DNA of 64,000 nt from Prolixibacteraceae bacterium (lineage in GTDB: Bacteria; Bacteroidota; Bacteroidia; Bacteroidales; Prolixibacteraceae). Shown piece after piece: positions 32,271 to 41,532 of the stretch. The notes beneath the pieces are model-generated. The model saw nothing but the letters and a program-made list of their open reading frames with translations, searched no databases and was not told the origin of the DNA. How positions within the stretch are numbered: position 1 is the first letter of the stretch; each line of letters starts with the position of its first letter. A program made the position numbers and the translations under genes. Location: the NCBI GenBank assembly GCA_019856515.1, contig CP082230.1, positions 2,666,001 through 2,730,000 on the forward strand. Direction: 5' to 3'.

Positions 32271-33431
32271 ATGCAAAATTTCGATTATATTAATCCAACG
32301 ATGATAAAGTTTGGTAGAGGTCAGATTACTACGATACATGAGGTGATTCCTAAGGAAGCGAAAGTAATGGTTCTGTATGGTGGTGGTAGTATTAAAAGGA
32401 CAGGGATTTATGATCAAGTCATGTCGTCATTGGATGGGTATGATGTCGTAGAGTTTTCAGGTATTCCCTCTAATCCTGAGTATGAGGTGTTGATGGATGC
32501 CGTAAGTATTGTTAGAGAACAAGAAGTTAATTTCCTATTGGCTGTAGGTGGGGGATCGGTTATTGATGGAACTAAGTTTATTTCGGCTGCTTCAGTATAT
32601 GATGGAGATGATGCTTGGGATCTTCTTACCAAGCAGGAGCCTATAATGGAAGCAGTTCCATTCGGAACAGTATTGACGATGCCAGCAACAGGATCTGAGA
32701 TGAACTATGCGGCAGTGATTACAAAAAGAGCCACATCTGAGAAGTTACTGATGCAAGGCGTTGGAATCTTTCCTCAGTTTTCAGTATTAGATCCGACTGT
32801 GGTTTCGACAATACCAGAGAGGCAGTTATCTAATGGTTTGATTGACTCTTTTGTTCATGTATTAGAGCAGTATCTCACTTACCCCGTAGAGGCCAGATTA
32901 CAAGATAGGTTTGCTGAGAGTATCTTGAATACACTTGTGGATATTGCACCTAAAGTAAAGTTTTCACCCTCTGATTATGGTTCGGCATCAGATTATATGT
33001 GGTGTTGTACGAATGCATTAAATGGGATGTTGCATAATGGTGTTCCTCAAGATTGGGGGATTCATATGATTGGACACGAAATAACTGCAATGTATCATAT
33101 AGACCATGCTATTACTCTGGCTATCGTTGCACCGAGTTATTATCAACATTTGATTGGACAGAAAGAGGCTAAGTTAGCTCAGTTTGCTGAGCGTATTGCT
33201 GGGGTGACAGAAGGTACACCACGAGAAAAAGCAGTCAAAGCGATTGAGTTTATCAAATCGTATTTCTTAAGTTTAGGAGTTACATCAAAACTTTCTGATT
33301 ATGTGGATTGTTTTGATCAGTGTGCAGAGAACATCTCAAAGACTTTTAAAGAGAGACAATGGTTGGGATTGGGTGAAAAACAGAATGTGACGCCCGAGAT
33401 GGTAGAACAGATTGTGAAAGCTGCGTATTAA
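32271..33431 (+). CDS. Iron-containing alcohol dehydrogenase (YqhD/BdhA-like)
   Basis: An NAD(P)H-dependent group III alcohol dehydrogenase, probably reducing aldehydes to alcohols. From MQNFDYINPTMIKFGRG, a typical family start, it has 386 residues. The nucleotide-binding site is LAVGGGSVIDGTKF and the metal ligands lie in GLIDSFVHVLEQYL (Asp and His) and GIHMIGHEITAMYHIDHAITL (two His). The length and the TMPATGSEMN motif match the butanol dehydrogenase/YqhD subgroup. It is first in an operon with an aldehyde dehydrogenase and a small membrane protein. Together they suggest handling of reactive aldehydes under TetR control. Confidence 0.93.
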   Translation: MQNFDYINPTMIKFGRGQITTIHEVIPKEAKVMVLYGGGSIKRTGIYDQVMSSLDGYDVVEFSGIPSNPEYEVLMDAVSIVREQEVNFLLAVGGGSVIDGTKFISAASVYDGDDAWDLLTKQEPIMEAVPFGTVLTMPATGSEMNYAAVITKRATSEKLLMQGVGIFPQFSVLDPTVVSTIPERQLSNGLIDSFVHVLEQYLTYPVEARLQDRFAESILNTLVDIAPKVKFSPSDYGSASDYMWCCTNALNGMLHNGVPQDWGIHMIGHEITAMYHIDHAITLAIVAPSYYQHLIGQKEAKLAQFAERIAGVTEGTPREKAVKAIEFIKSYFLSLGVTSKLSDYVDCFDQCAENISKTFKERQWLGLGEKQNVTPEMVEQIVKAAY

Positions 33432-33470
33432 ATTAGATCGTGTTTATTCAATTATAGAAATAGAGAAGTG

Positions 33471-34922
33471 ATGCAAGACATTCTAAATATTAAGTTTGAA
33501 GAGATAGGAGATTACTGTCGTAAAGGCAGAACTAAGAGTTATTTATGGCGTGTAACGCAACTAAATGCTTTAAAGAGTCTACTTAAGGACTCTTCGACAT
33601 TAATTGATAATGCGCTTTATGAGGATTTAGGAAAGAGTAGCTTCGAGTCGTACCTTACCGAGATTAACATACTAATTACGGAGATTGATCATACTTTGGA
33701 TCATCTATCGTCTTGGATGAAAGATGAAGTGGTAGATACTCCTGCTGCGTTGCAACCTGCTCGGTCATATATTCGATATGAGCCACTTGGTGTTATTTTG
33801 ATTATGGGAGCCTGGAACTATCCTCTTCAATTGACTTTGGGGCCCTTAATACCTGCTATTGCTGCAGGTAACGGAGCTATTATAAAGCCACCTCGTACTG
33901 CATCTGCTACTACTCGAATCATTAGGGATCTTGTACCTCAATACCTAGATTCACAGGCCTTTTGGGTCACTGAAGAGGATACTTCCAATGATGCATTGCT
34001 AGATCTACACTGGGACAAGATCTTTGTGACTGGTAGTGGAAGAGTTGGAAAAGTGGTGATGAACGCAGCGTCTAAACGACTGATTTCTGTGACTTTAGAG
34101 TTGGGGGGTAAAAGTCCTGCATTTGTTGACAGATCATGTGATTTAGAGGTGAGTGTTCGACGTTTATTACAGGGGAAATTTATGAATGCCGGTCAAACAT
34201 GTGTTGCTCCTGATTATGTATTGTTAGATAAATCGATTGCTGCTGATTTCTATAAGATGGTACCTCAAGTTATACATAGTTTTTTTGGTGCTAATCCTAA
34301 AGAAAGTAATGACTATGGGCGAATTATTAATGAAAAGACTTTTAGTGGCTTGGTTGGGTTAATAGAAGGTCAAGATATTCTGTGTGGAGGTGAATATGAT
34401 CAGGCTTATAAATATATTGCACCTACAGTACTAAAAAATGTTTCTCCAGAAGCATTGATAATGCAAGATGAGATCTTTGGACCGATTTTACCTGTGATAG
34501 AAATTGATTCGATGAAAGAAGGGATTGATATTATGTATGGTAAGGATAAACCTCTTGCATTATATGTTTTTGCAGAGGATAGAGAAGTGGTTAAGCATAT
34601 CCTTGATCATACTACAGCTGGAGGTGTTTGTGTTAATGACTGCCTATTTCATTTGGCTGTCCCTGATCTTCCTTTTGGAGGTGTTGGTCCTGCTGGTATG
34701 GGTAAATACCACGGTAAGCATGGTTTCTTAGATTTGTCCAATGCCAAGGCGGTATATGATCATCAGACGGGATTCGATACCCTGAAACGTTACCCGCCAT
34801 TTACAGAGGAGAAGATATCAATGATGAAAAAAATGTTGGGAATTAAATTGCCATCATGTATGGGGCGCAGCAAGTGTACTTCATGGTTTGTCAATACTTT
34901 TGGATCTTGGTTTGTTAAATAA
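33471..34922 (+). CDS. Aldehyde dehydrogenase, class 3-like
   Basis: NAD(P)-dependent oxidation of aldehydes to carboxylates. The 483-residue protein has ILIMGAWNYPLQLTLGPLIPAIAAGNG, KPPRTASATT, the catalytic Glu in VTLELGGKSPAFVD, the catalytic Cys in NAGQTCVAPDYVL and EIFGPILPV. The short N-terminus and a C-terminal extension with hydrophobic and basic residues fit class 3 ALDHs that act on medium or long aldehydes and may associate with membranes. A GTG three bases upstream is also possible. It follows the alcohol dehydrogenase by 39 nt in the same operon, so the pair can interconvert alcohol, aldehyde and acid. Confidence 0.93.
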   Translation: MQDILNIKFEEIGDYCRKGRTKSYLWRVTQLNALKSLLKDSSTLIDNALYEDLGKSSFESYLTEINILITEIDHTLDHLSSWMKDEVVDTPAALQPARSYIRYEPLGVILIMGAWNYPLQLTLGPLIPAIAAGNGAIIKPPRTASATTRIIRDLVPQYLDSQAFWVTEEDTSNDALLDLHWDKIFVTGSGRVGKVVMNAASKRLISVTLELGGKSPAFVDRSCDLEVSVRRLLQGKFMNAGQTCVAPDYVLLDKSIAADFYKMVPQVIHSFFGANPKESNDYGRIINEKTFSGLVGLIEGQDILCGGEYDQAYKYIAPTVLKNVSPEALIMQDEIFGPILPVIEIDSMKEGIDIMYGKDKPLALYVFAEDREVVKHILDHTTAGGVCVNDCLFHLAVPDLPFGGVGPAGMGKYHGKHGFLDLSNAKAVYDHQTGFDTLKRYPPFTEEKISMMKKMLGIKLPSCMGRSKCTSWFVNTFGSWFVK

Positions 34923-34934
34923 AAAAGTGGTTGT

Positions 34935-35336
34935 ATGATTGGCTGGAAAAAGAGTTTTAATAAATGGTACTTCTGGATCTCGGGTGTAGTCACTATTCTG
35001 GGGACACTTCCATCCATGTTGGCTCCTTTGAGAGGGACATTTCTAACGATGGGAATTGATTTTAGTGATAAGATAAGTGCACTACCTTTAGTTGGTCATT
35101 GGGGAATCATGGTTGTGGGTATCGGAGTGTTGATATTTCTTAGTGCGAAAAACAAAGAGTTGCGTAAACATATTATTTGGTATTCTCTGATCGAAAAGAC
35201 TTATTTAGTTGGCGGTGGGATTTGGATGTATATGCAAGATCCTATTTTAGGAGCTGGGTATAATGGAGCTATTGTTGCAGATTCTTTACAAGTGTTAGGT
35301 GGACTCTTTTTTCTCTTGGTTACACGTAAAGAGTAA
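34935..35336 (+). CDS. Small four-helix membrane protein
   Basis: I do not recognise a named family with certainty. The 133-residue protein has about four hydrophobic helices (WYFWISGVVTILGTLPSML, HWGIMVVGIGVLIFLSA, IIWYSLIEKTYLVGGGIWMYM, ADSLQVLGGLFFLLV) with short loops. Its layout is reminiscent of DoxX/DUF4345-type proteins. It starts 12 nt after the aldehyde dehydrogenase stop and ends shortly before the operon terminator, so it belongs to the TetR-controlled unit and may act in the same stress or redox response. Confidence 0.75.
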   Translation: MIGWKKSFNKWYFWISGVVTILGTLPSMLAPLRGTFLTMGIDFSDKISALPLVGHWGIMVVGIGVLIFLSAKNKELRKHIIWYSLIEKTYLVGGGIWMYMQDPILGAGYNGAIVADSLQVLGGLFFLLVTRKE

Positions 35337-35399
35337 GTAAAACCGGATAGCGAAACATTCGTTGTGCCAGTCGTGGATCTCATAAGGCTAGAGTCTATA

Positions 35400-35433
35400 G
35401 AAGGTAGTATTGTTATTCAGTACTACCTTTTAT
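35400..35433 (+). terminator. Terminator of the dehydrogenase operon
   Basis: AAGGTAGTA and TACTACCTT form a 9-bp perfect stem with an 11-nt loop, followed by TTTATTATTT. Confidence 0.82.
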
Positions 35434-35604
35434 TATTTAAAGATACTCGATCTTTTATTTATCTTATATTCTGTTTTATGAATAAAGTTATTCACATAGA
35501 TTTTATATAATTACTTACGATAGTATGGGAAAGATATCGTTTTGTAAGGAACGGTTTTACCTATATTGTTGATAAAAAATGAGTGTGATATATTGTATAA
35601 AAAA

Positions 35605-35800
35605 GAGTTCGAGGTATTTTTATATCCTAAATATAAGATCTCGGAATACTGTCCAATGCAGTAGCTGTCCCCGCAGCCGTAGATAACTTAAGCGATTTGT
35701 TGTGTAGGCCACTATAGTAAAATATGGGAAGGTATTCAATTCGTGTTATAAGCCGGAAGACCTCTTATATCGTAGTACAAGCTATACTTTCGGGTGAACA
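35605..35800 (+). ncRNA. Cobalamin riboswitch upstream of nrdAB
   Basis: Conserved core elements appear in the right order: CTGTCCCCGCAGCCGT (35665-35680), GCCACT (35708-35713), a GGGAAGG turn (35726-35732) and the B12 box AGCCGGAAGACC (35751-35762). It lies about 130 nt upstream of nrdA and on the same strand. I see no clear intrinsic terminator between the aptamer and the gene, so control may be at translation. Outer-stem boundaries are approximate. Confidence 0.85.
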
Positions 35801-35932
35801 GTAATAGTCAATATAATACAGAGTCGTTGTTCTATTACATCGAACTTTCTGTTTATGTATATTGATGACTTCTATATTTTACTCGACTGATTTGTCGCTG
35901 CCAATTGAATAAGGAACTTATTATTATTGTTT

Positions 35933-38188
35933 ATGATGGATGTGAAGATCGTTCGTTTTTCGGGAGAAATTACTGACTATGAGTGGTGTGTTTGGAAAGA
36001 TATAATTCTTTCAAATGGTTATATAGATGATGAGACATTATATGAAATAAGATCTCGTTTAGAACAACAACTTTTTAATTGTATTTCGGAGAATCAAGTG
36101 CTAGATATTTTGATTCGTATCATAGCGGATACTATTGATATTGATAAACCGGCGATGCAATATCATGCTTCAAGATTACTATTGAGAATTGTGATGCAAG
36201 AAGTCCATGGTGGTGAAACTCCTTGTACATTGAAAACGCTCTACTCACGTAATGTTTCGATTGGGGTATATGATAATGCACTGATGGAAATGTATGATGA
36301 GGCTTCGTGGGAGGAGATTAATGCATATATTAATCATGAAAACAACCTGTCGTTTACCTATGCTGGGCTACGGCAAATGGTAGATAAATATCTGGTTCAA
36401 GATCGAATTCATAAAACACTTTATGAGACACCTCAAGAGGCTTTTATGCTTATTGGGATGTTCATGTTCATGAAAGAAAAGAGAGAAATAAGAAAAGGGC
36501 TAATTTTCTCTTTTTATGATGCCTTATCACAGTTTAAAGTCTCATTACCGACACCGATTATTTCAGGAGTAAGAACTCCATTACGTCAATTTAGTTCATG
36601 TTGTTTGATCGATGTTGGAGATACAACAGACTCTATTTTGGCTTCTAATAGTGCTGTAGGATATTATACTGCACAGCGTGCTGGTATTGGCCTTAACTTT
36701 GGACGGATTCGAGGAAAAGATGCTAAAATAAGAGATGGATCAGTGGTTCATACAGGGTTGATTCCATTTATGAAGATATATGAATCTACGACCAAAAGCT
36801 TTACTCAAAACTCTATCCGTGGAGGCGGATCTACAGCCACCGTTCCATTCTTTCATTGGGAAATAGAACAGTTTATTCGCTTAAAGAATAATAAAGGGAA
36901 TGAGGAGAATAGGGTGAGGCGAATGGATTTCTCTATTGCATTACACAAAGTGTTTAGAGAGAGAGTTAGAGAAGATCAAATGATAACTCTATTTTCAATG
37001 GAAGAGTGTGCACCTCTTTATCAGTCGATGTATGGTAAAGATGTGGATCATTTTAGAGATGTATATGAAGCTTTTGAAGCTAGGTTGGACATTCGTAAAA
37101 GAGAGGTGTCTGCGAGGGAGTTGTATGTTGCGATAATACAAGAGCGTTTTGAGACAGGTCGGATATATATATTGAATGCAGATCATGTAAACAGTCATAG
37201 TTCTTTTTCGAAACCAATATATATGAGTAATCTTTGTCAAGAAATAACCCTTCCAACCTCCCCCATTCAGTCGGTTGATGATACGAACGGTGAGATTGCG
37301 ATGTGTATCTTGAGTAATATCAATTTGGGCAAGATTGACTTTATAGAAGAACTAGATGACTTAACACGACTACTGGTAAGATTTCTTGATAATCTTATAG
37401 ATTATCAAGAGTATCCATTGTTGTCAGCGGCTAGGGTGACTCAGAAAAGACGTAGCTTAGGAATTGGGATTTCTGATCTATTCCATTTCTTAGCAAAGCA
37501 AGGAGTGGAATATGATAAGAAAAAAGCAAGAGATCTTGTTCACGAATATATGGAGAGGTTTCAATATGGGTTGATTAGATCTTCTATGTTATTAGCCAAA
37601 GAGAAAGGGATGGCAGAAGGGTTTCATGAAACGATGTATTTCTCGGGAGTATTTCCAATAGATAGTTACTGTCGTACCGTGGATCAGCTGCATGAAGAGG
37701 GCTTGAAGTGTGATTGGAGTAAACTGAGGGAAGAGGTTAAAAGATATGGGATGCGTAATACGACTTTAAGTGCTATTCCACCAGCAGCATCTAGCTCGAT
37801 AGTCTCTAATTCCACCGCAGGTGTAGACCCTCCGAGGATGCATATGACTACTAAATTAAGTAAGCATGGTCCTTTGGTACAGCTATTGCCTGATATTGAG
37901 AAATATTACTCTAGTTATTCCCTTGCTTGGGGAATCTCGAATGCTTCGTATATCAAACTTATTGCAGTAATTCAGAAGTTTATTGATCAAAGTATTAGTA
38001 CCAACATGTATTATGATTTATCGTTGTATGAGAATGAAAGAGTGCCGATTAGAGAGTTAATAGAAGATGAGTTGACAGCCTATAAGTATGGATTAAAAAC
38101 ACTCTATTATTTAAATACTCATGACGGTTCTGGTAATGAAATGGAGAAGGTAGAGAGTTCTTGTTCTGGTGGAGCTTGTGAAGTATAA
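35933..38188 (+). CDS. nrdA: Ribonucleoside-diphosphate reductase class Ia, alpha subunit
   Basis: Reduces ribonucleoside diphosphates to deoxy forms together with the radical-bearing beta subunit. The 751-residue protein carries the full catalytic set: FSSCCLIDVGDT (first redox Cys), MSNLCQEITLP (Asn-x-Cys-x-Glu with the thiyl Cys), EIAMCILSNIN (second redox Cys), TLYYLNT (paired radical-transfer tyrosines) and the C-terminal CSGGAC shuttle pair. The order and the PPAASSSIVSNSTAGVDPPR segment resemble the E. coli NrdA type. The N-terminal ATP-cone is recognisable only loosely. I chose the ATG at 35933; a TTG at 35927 is less likely. nrdB follows by 26 nt, and the cobalamin riboswitch precedes it. 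Confidence 0.95.
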   Translation: MMDVKIVRFSGEITDYEWCVWKDIILSNGYIDDETLYEIRSRLEQQLFNCISENQVLDILIRIIADTIDIDKPAMQYHASRLLLRIVMQEVHGGETPCTLKTLYSRNVSIGVYDNALMEMYDEASWEEINAYINHENNLSFTYAGLRQMVDKYLVQDRIHKTLYETPQEAFMLIGMFMFMKEKREIRKGLIFSFYDALSQFKVSLPTPIISGVRTPLRQFSSCCLIDVGDTTDSILASNSAVGYYTAQRAGIGLNFGRIRGKDAKIRDGSVVHTGLIPFMKIYESTTKSFTQNSIRGGGSTATVPFFHWEIEQFIRLKNNKGNEENRVRRMDFSIALHKVFRERVREDQMITLFSMEECAPLYQSMYGKDVDHFRDVYEAFEARLDIRKREVSARELYVAIIQERFETGRIYILNADHVNSHSSFSKPIYMSNLCQEITLPTSPIQSVDDTNGEIAMCILSNINLGKIDFIEELDDLTRLLVRFLDNLIDYQEYPLLSAARVTQKRRSLGIGISDLFHFLAKQGVEYDKKKARDLVHEYMERFQYGLIRSSMLLAKEKGMAEGFHETMYFSGVFPIDSYCRTVDQLHEEGLKCDWSKLREEVKRYGMRNTTLSAIPPAASSSIVSNSTAGVDPPRMHMTTKLSKHGPLVQLLPDIEKYYSSYSLAWGISNASYIKLIAVIQKFIDQSISTNMYYDLSLYENERVPIRELIEDELTAYKYGLKTLYYLNTHDGSGNEMEKVESSCSGGACEV

Positions 38189-38214
38189 CTTCCATCAAAT
38201 GTTGCATTGTAATA

Positions 38215-39345
38215 ATGAAAGAGATGGAGAAGAATAGAATAAAGTGTTCGCTTTATGATAGCGAATCGATTGATTTTACTACAACGAAGATGTTTTTTGG
38301 AGAGGGGCGTAATCTGCAGCGTTATGATGTACAGAAGTATCCTTATTATGACCAAATAACACAACGAATGATGAGTTACTTTTGGCGACCAGAAGAGGTT
38401 TCTCTACTACGCGATAGTAGTGATTTTCAGAAACTCACAGAACATGAATCATTTATATTTACGGAGAATATAAAGTACCAAATATTATTAGATAGCGTTC
38501 AAGGTCGTTCCCCTATACTTACTTTTGGTCAAGTCGTTACAATTCCTGAGTTAGAGGAGGCGATAAATGTTTGGGGCTTTTTCGAGAATATCCATTCGAT
38601 GAGTTACTCTTATATAATTAAAAACTTATATGATGCTCCTTCTGAGGTGTTTGATGAGATCATGATAAATGAGATGATCAAGGTAAGAGCTGAGGATGTT
38701 ACGAACTACTATAACCAGTTTTATGAATCACTGGCTCTTTATCATGCAGAGAGTGTCGATGAGGGGGGATTGAAGGTATCGGATGAGAGATTGAAGCGTG
38801 AGTTATACCTTGCATTAGTTTCGGTTAATATATTGGAAGGCATTCGATTCTATGTGTCTTTTGCTTGTTCTTTTTCTTTTGCTGAGCATCAGAAGATGGA
38901 AGGGAATGCTAAGATATTAAAGCTTATTGCTCGTGATGAAAATGAACATTTGGCATTAACGCAACGAATTATAATGGACTTAAGGGAGAAAGAAGAGGAA
39001 GGTTTTAGTGATATCGTTCATTCTCTTGATCATGAAGTATACGAAATGTATCGTAGTGCAATAGCGCAAGAAATTGAGTGGGCTGAACATCTTTTTAAAG
39101 GAAAGACTGTGATTGGTTTAAACAAAGAGCTCTTAGTTCAATATATGCATTATATGGCAGATCGTAGGTTGCATGCAATTGGTCTACAGCCTATCTATGG
39201 TGAGACAAAGAATCCGTTAAAATGGATGAAAAATTGGTTGCGCAATGATCATGTTGAGGTATTGCCTCAAGAGACAGAGATCTCTTCGTATGTTGTAGGA
39301 GGTGTGGACATGAACTTTAAAGAGGTAACTTTTGATTTTGAATAG
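38215..39345 (+). CDS. nrdB: Ribonucleoside-diphosphate reductase class Ia, beta subunit
   Basis: Carries the diferric-tyrosyl radical that starts catalysis in the alpha subunit. The 376 residues equal the E. coli NrdB length. Iron ligands are seen in ILLDSVQ (Asp), FENIHSMSY (Glu and His, with the radical Tyr four residues after the His), LEGIRFYVSF (Glu) and ARDENEHLAL (Glu and His). FYVSFACSFSFAEHQKMEGNAKI is close to the E. coli sequence. The radical Tyr rules out the tyrosine-free class Ic form. It is co-transcribed with nrdA and ends before a bidirectional terminator. Confidence 0.95.
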   Translation: MKEMEKNRIKCSLYDSESIDFTTTKMFFGEGRNLQRYDVQKYPYYDQITQRMMSYFWRPEEVSLLRDSSDFQKLTEHESFIFTENIKYQILLDSVQGRSPILTFGQVVTIPELEEAINVWGFFENIHSMSYSYIIKNLYDAPSEVFDEIMINEMIKVRAEDVTNYYNQFYESLALYHAESVDEGGLKVSDERLKRELYLALVSVNILEGIRFYVSFACSFSFAEHQKMEGNAKILKLIARDENEHLALTQRIIMDLREKEEEGFSDIVHSLDHEVYEMYRSAIAQEIEWAEHLFKGKTVIGLNKELLVQYMHYMADRRLHAIGLQPIYGETKNPLKWMKNWLRNDHVEVLPQETEISSYVVGGVDMNFKEVTFDFE

Positions 39346-39349
39346 AGTC

Positions 39350-39381
39350 AAATGAGAGGTTCTTTCTTGAACCTCTCATTT
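39350..39381. terminator. Bidirectional terminator between nrdB and the YgjV-like gene
   Basis: AAATGAGAGGTTC and GAACCTCTCATTT form a 13-bp perfect stem with a six-base loop, serving both convergent genes. Confidence 0.88.
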
Positions 39382-39392
39382 GTTTCACTCGG

Positions 39393-40019
39393 CTAAATTG
39401 ATTTGATAAAACACACTTTGCCGTTAACCTCTTCTTCCTTAAAACCTACAGATTTATAATACTTATGATAATGTTCCGCTGGAGGTACTGCTTTTACCGT
39501 TTTAATACCTTTGTTTTTGTACACAGAGTCTTTATTTCCAAATAGATATTTACCTGTTTTAAAGTCTCTATATGCGGGAGTGGCATAATCTAATTTCAAG
39601 TCTAATGTGTCTCCTTCAATATTTCCAATACAGAATCCAGCAACTGACATATCTCTTAGAATAAGTACGATAGATTCATCTTTTAAGGGGGTGTCTATTT
39701 CGGGGTATTCTTTTAGAAGTTGTTCTCTATAGAACTTAAGACATCCCTTAAAGTAGGGATCATTTCTGTCTACTTCAAGTGTCGTGAAATAGTCATCTTT
39801 TGTGTACATTTTAAAAAGGAATACAATGTTTACTCCAACAATGAATGCATTTACTAGAGCGATTGGATATGCTTCAATCATAAATCCATAAATGGTGAAT
39901 ATAAGGGAACCAACCATATTAAACCATCTAAGTTTAATCATAGATGTCATGGTAAGTGAAATAGCGACAATCACTGAAGCTAAATATCCAGCCCATTCTA
40001 CTAGGTTTATTGTGTCCAT
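39393..40019 (-). CDS. YgjV-family membrane protein with GNAT-like C-terminal domain
   Basis: An inner-membrane protein of 208 residues. The first ~85 residues hold three or four hydrophobic helices (EWAGYLASVIVAISLTM, FNMVGSLIFTIYGFMI, YPIALVNAFIVGVNIVFLF) as in the YgjV family. The remaining ~120 residues are soluble: IVLILRDMSVAGFCIGNI, TPAYRDFKTGKYLFG and KYYKSVGFKEEEVNGKVCFIK resemble an acetyltransferase-like (GNAT) fold ending in the usual GFxEE strand. Neither activity nor substrate is known. The gene stands alone on the minus strand, convergent with nrdB. Confidence 0.75.
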   Translation of the reverse strand: MDTINLVEWAGYLASVIVAISLTMTSMIKLRWFNMVGSLIFTIYGFMIEAYPIALVNAFIVGVNIVFLFKMYTKDDYFTTLEVDRNDPYFKGCLKFYREQLLKEYPEIDTPLKDESIVLILRDMSVAGFCIGNIEGDTLDLKLDYATPAYRDFKTGKYLFGNKDSVYKNKGIKTVKAVPPAEHYHKYYKSVGFKEEEVNGKVCFIKSI

Positions 40020-40665
40020 AGGTCTTAAATTTTATTAGTTTATATAGTTCTTTCGTTCATGGTTTTTGAGAGAAAGTGACGCGCAAGTAATAGAATTTTA
40101 ATAATTTAAAAGATGAGTGTTGTCATAGAACTAAATATTCTCTTAGATATTAGAGTCTGTATTCCTATTTTGAAAGTGGTGTGCTGTATATTATGTTAGG
40201 TGTTAAAAAGCTTATAATTTTTAATTTCCTCAATATATCATTAATGATATCGTCCAATTTTTTTATCCATTATATGGTTGTCAAATTGACAATGATGTAG
40301 TAATACTTCAAGAATTAATAATCGTGTATTACTGTTTTGTTTCCATATATTGGGAGGTTTGTGTTTGTGTGTCATGTTGGATAAGATTCGTGGTAAATTA
40401 TAAATTCGATAGGTGAAAGACTATTTACAATTGAAGCTATAGCGTTGGTGTGGATGTTTTAGGTCCATATATTGGGTTTTTAACACATTTAGATATTGTG
40501 AGTATGGTCGTAGATATTTAGATGTTAACAATATTATTGTTTTATAGCTCACAGGATAAAAAAGTATTTTTGATGTAGTAAATGTTTTCTGTAATGGTTA
40601 TATTTGATTACCTCTTAGATAGTAATGGTTGTTAAATGAATTATTAATTTATTATCATCTTTACT
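40020..40665. other. Long intergenic region with palindrome and direct repeats
   Basis: About 645 nt without a convincing gene between divergent transcription units. It contains the perfect palindrome TTGTCAA-A-TTGACAA (40278-40292), possibly an operator, and two copies of TCCATATATTGGG (40342-40354 and 40464-40476). I see no tRNA or known riboswitch. The remaining sequence is AT-rich. Confidence 0.45.
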
Positions 40666-41508
40666 ATGAAGTTTAAATTTTTACTTTTAATGTTTGTTCC
40701 AATATTGTTTTTTTCTTGCAACAAAACTGCCAAGAAAGCGAAAACGACAGGAGAACCAGATGTGGTAATTGCTTATGAAGATTGGAGCGAGAATAAAGCT
40801 TTTACTTTATTTGCTAAATATTTACTAGAGTCTAAAGGATATCGTGTAAAGACAATCCTTGTAAAGAATGGTTTATCAGCTCTTAATGCAGGAAAGGCAG
40901 ATGTTTTTCTTGAAAAATGGATGGCGAAAGATATTCACGTTGATGGTACAGAAAAACTAACTGTATTGGGGGATATCTATCAAGGAGGAAAGTTAGGTCT
41001 TGTGGTTCCTAATTATATGAATATTCAATCCATTGAGGAGTTAAAAGATATGCAAAAAGAGATTGGTAATAAGATCTATTCTGTGGGGCAAGGAACAGAA
41101 GCATTTTCTGGATTGAATGAGGCACATAAAAGATATGATTTAACTGCAGAGTTAATACATGTTTCGGAGACTGAACTATTCCAACTATTCGATAAAAGGT
41201 ATATGGATCGAGTACCTTTTTGTTTGACTGGTTGGTTTCCTCACCCTATGCTAAATAAGGAATATCTAAAAATGTTGGACGATCCATATCATGCTTTTGA
41301 AACGGATTATGATTTAGTAAAATACTGTACTAGATCTTGGGAAAAAGGGCACCCTAAATTATTTAAGTTTTTTAAATCGTATACTTTTAGTGAGAAACAG
41401 TTCAATCTATTAGTAAAAAAGATGGGGGAGAACGATTGGGATCTAAATAAGGCAACCGTCGGATGGTATAAAGAACTTTCTCCTACTTTCACGAAGATGT
41501 TGGAGTAA
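40666..41508 (+). CDS. Glycine-betaine-type (OpuAC-like) substrate-binding lipoprotein
   Basis: A binding protein of the OpuAC/ProX family for betaine-like quaternary amines. The 280-residue product has a lipoprotein signal (MKFKFLLLMFVPILFFSC, Cys 18). Tryptophans in YEDWSENKAF, LEKWMAKD and LTGWFPHPM are placed like the aromatic-box residues of betaine-binding proteins. No ABC permease or ATPase gene is adjacent, so it may serve a transporter encoded elsewhere or act as a sensor. Whether choline, betaine or another amine is bound cannot be read from sequence. It ends before a long terminator stem. Confidence 0.85.
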   Translation: MKFKFLLLMFVPILFFSCNKTAKKAKTTGEPDVVIAYEDWSENKAFTLFAKYLLESKGYRVKTILVKNGLSALNAGKADVFLEKWMAKDIHVDGTEKLTVLGDIYQGGKLGLVVPNYMNIQSIEELKDMQKEIGNKIYSVGQGTEAFSGLNEAHKRYDLTAELIHVSETELFQLFDKRYMDRVPFCLTGWFPHPMLNKEYLKMLDDPYHAFETDYDLVKYCTRSWEKGHPKLFKFFKSYTFSEKQFNLLVKKMGENDWDLNKATVGWYKELSPTFTKMLE

Positions 41509-41532
41509 TTTATTTGTTGAAAGAACAACTGT

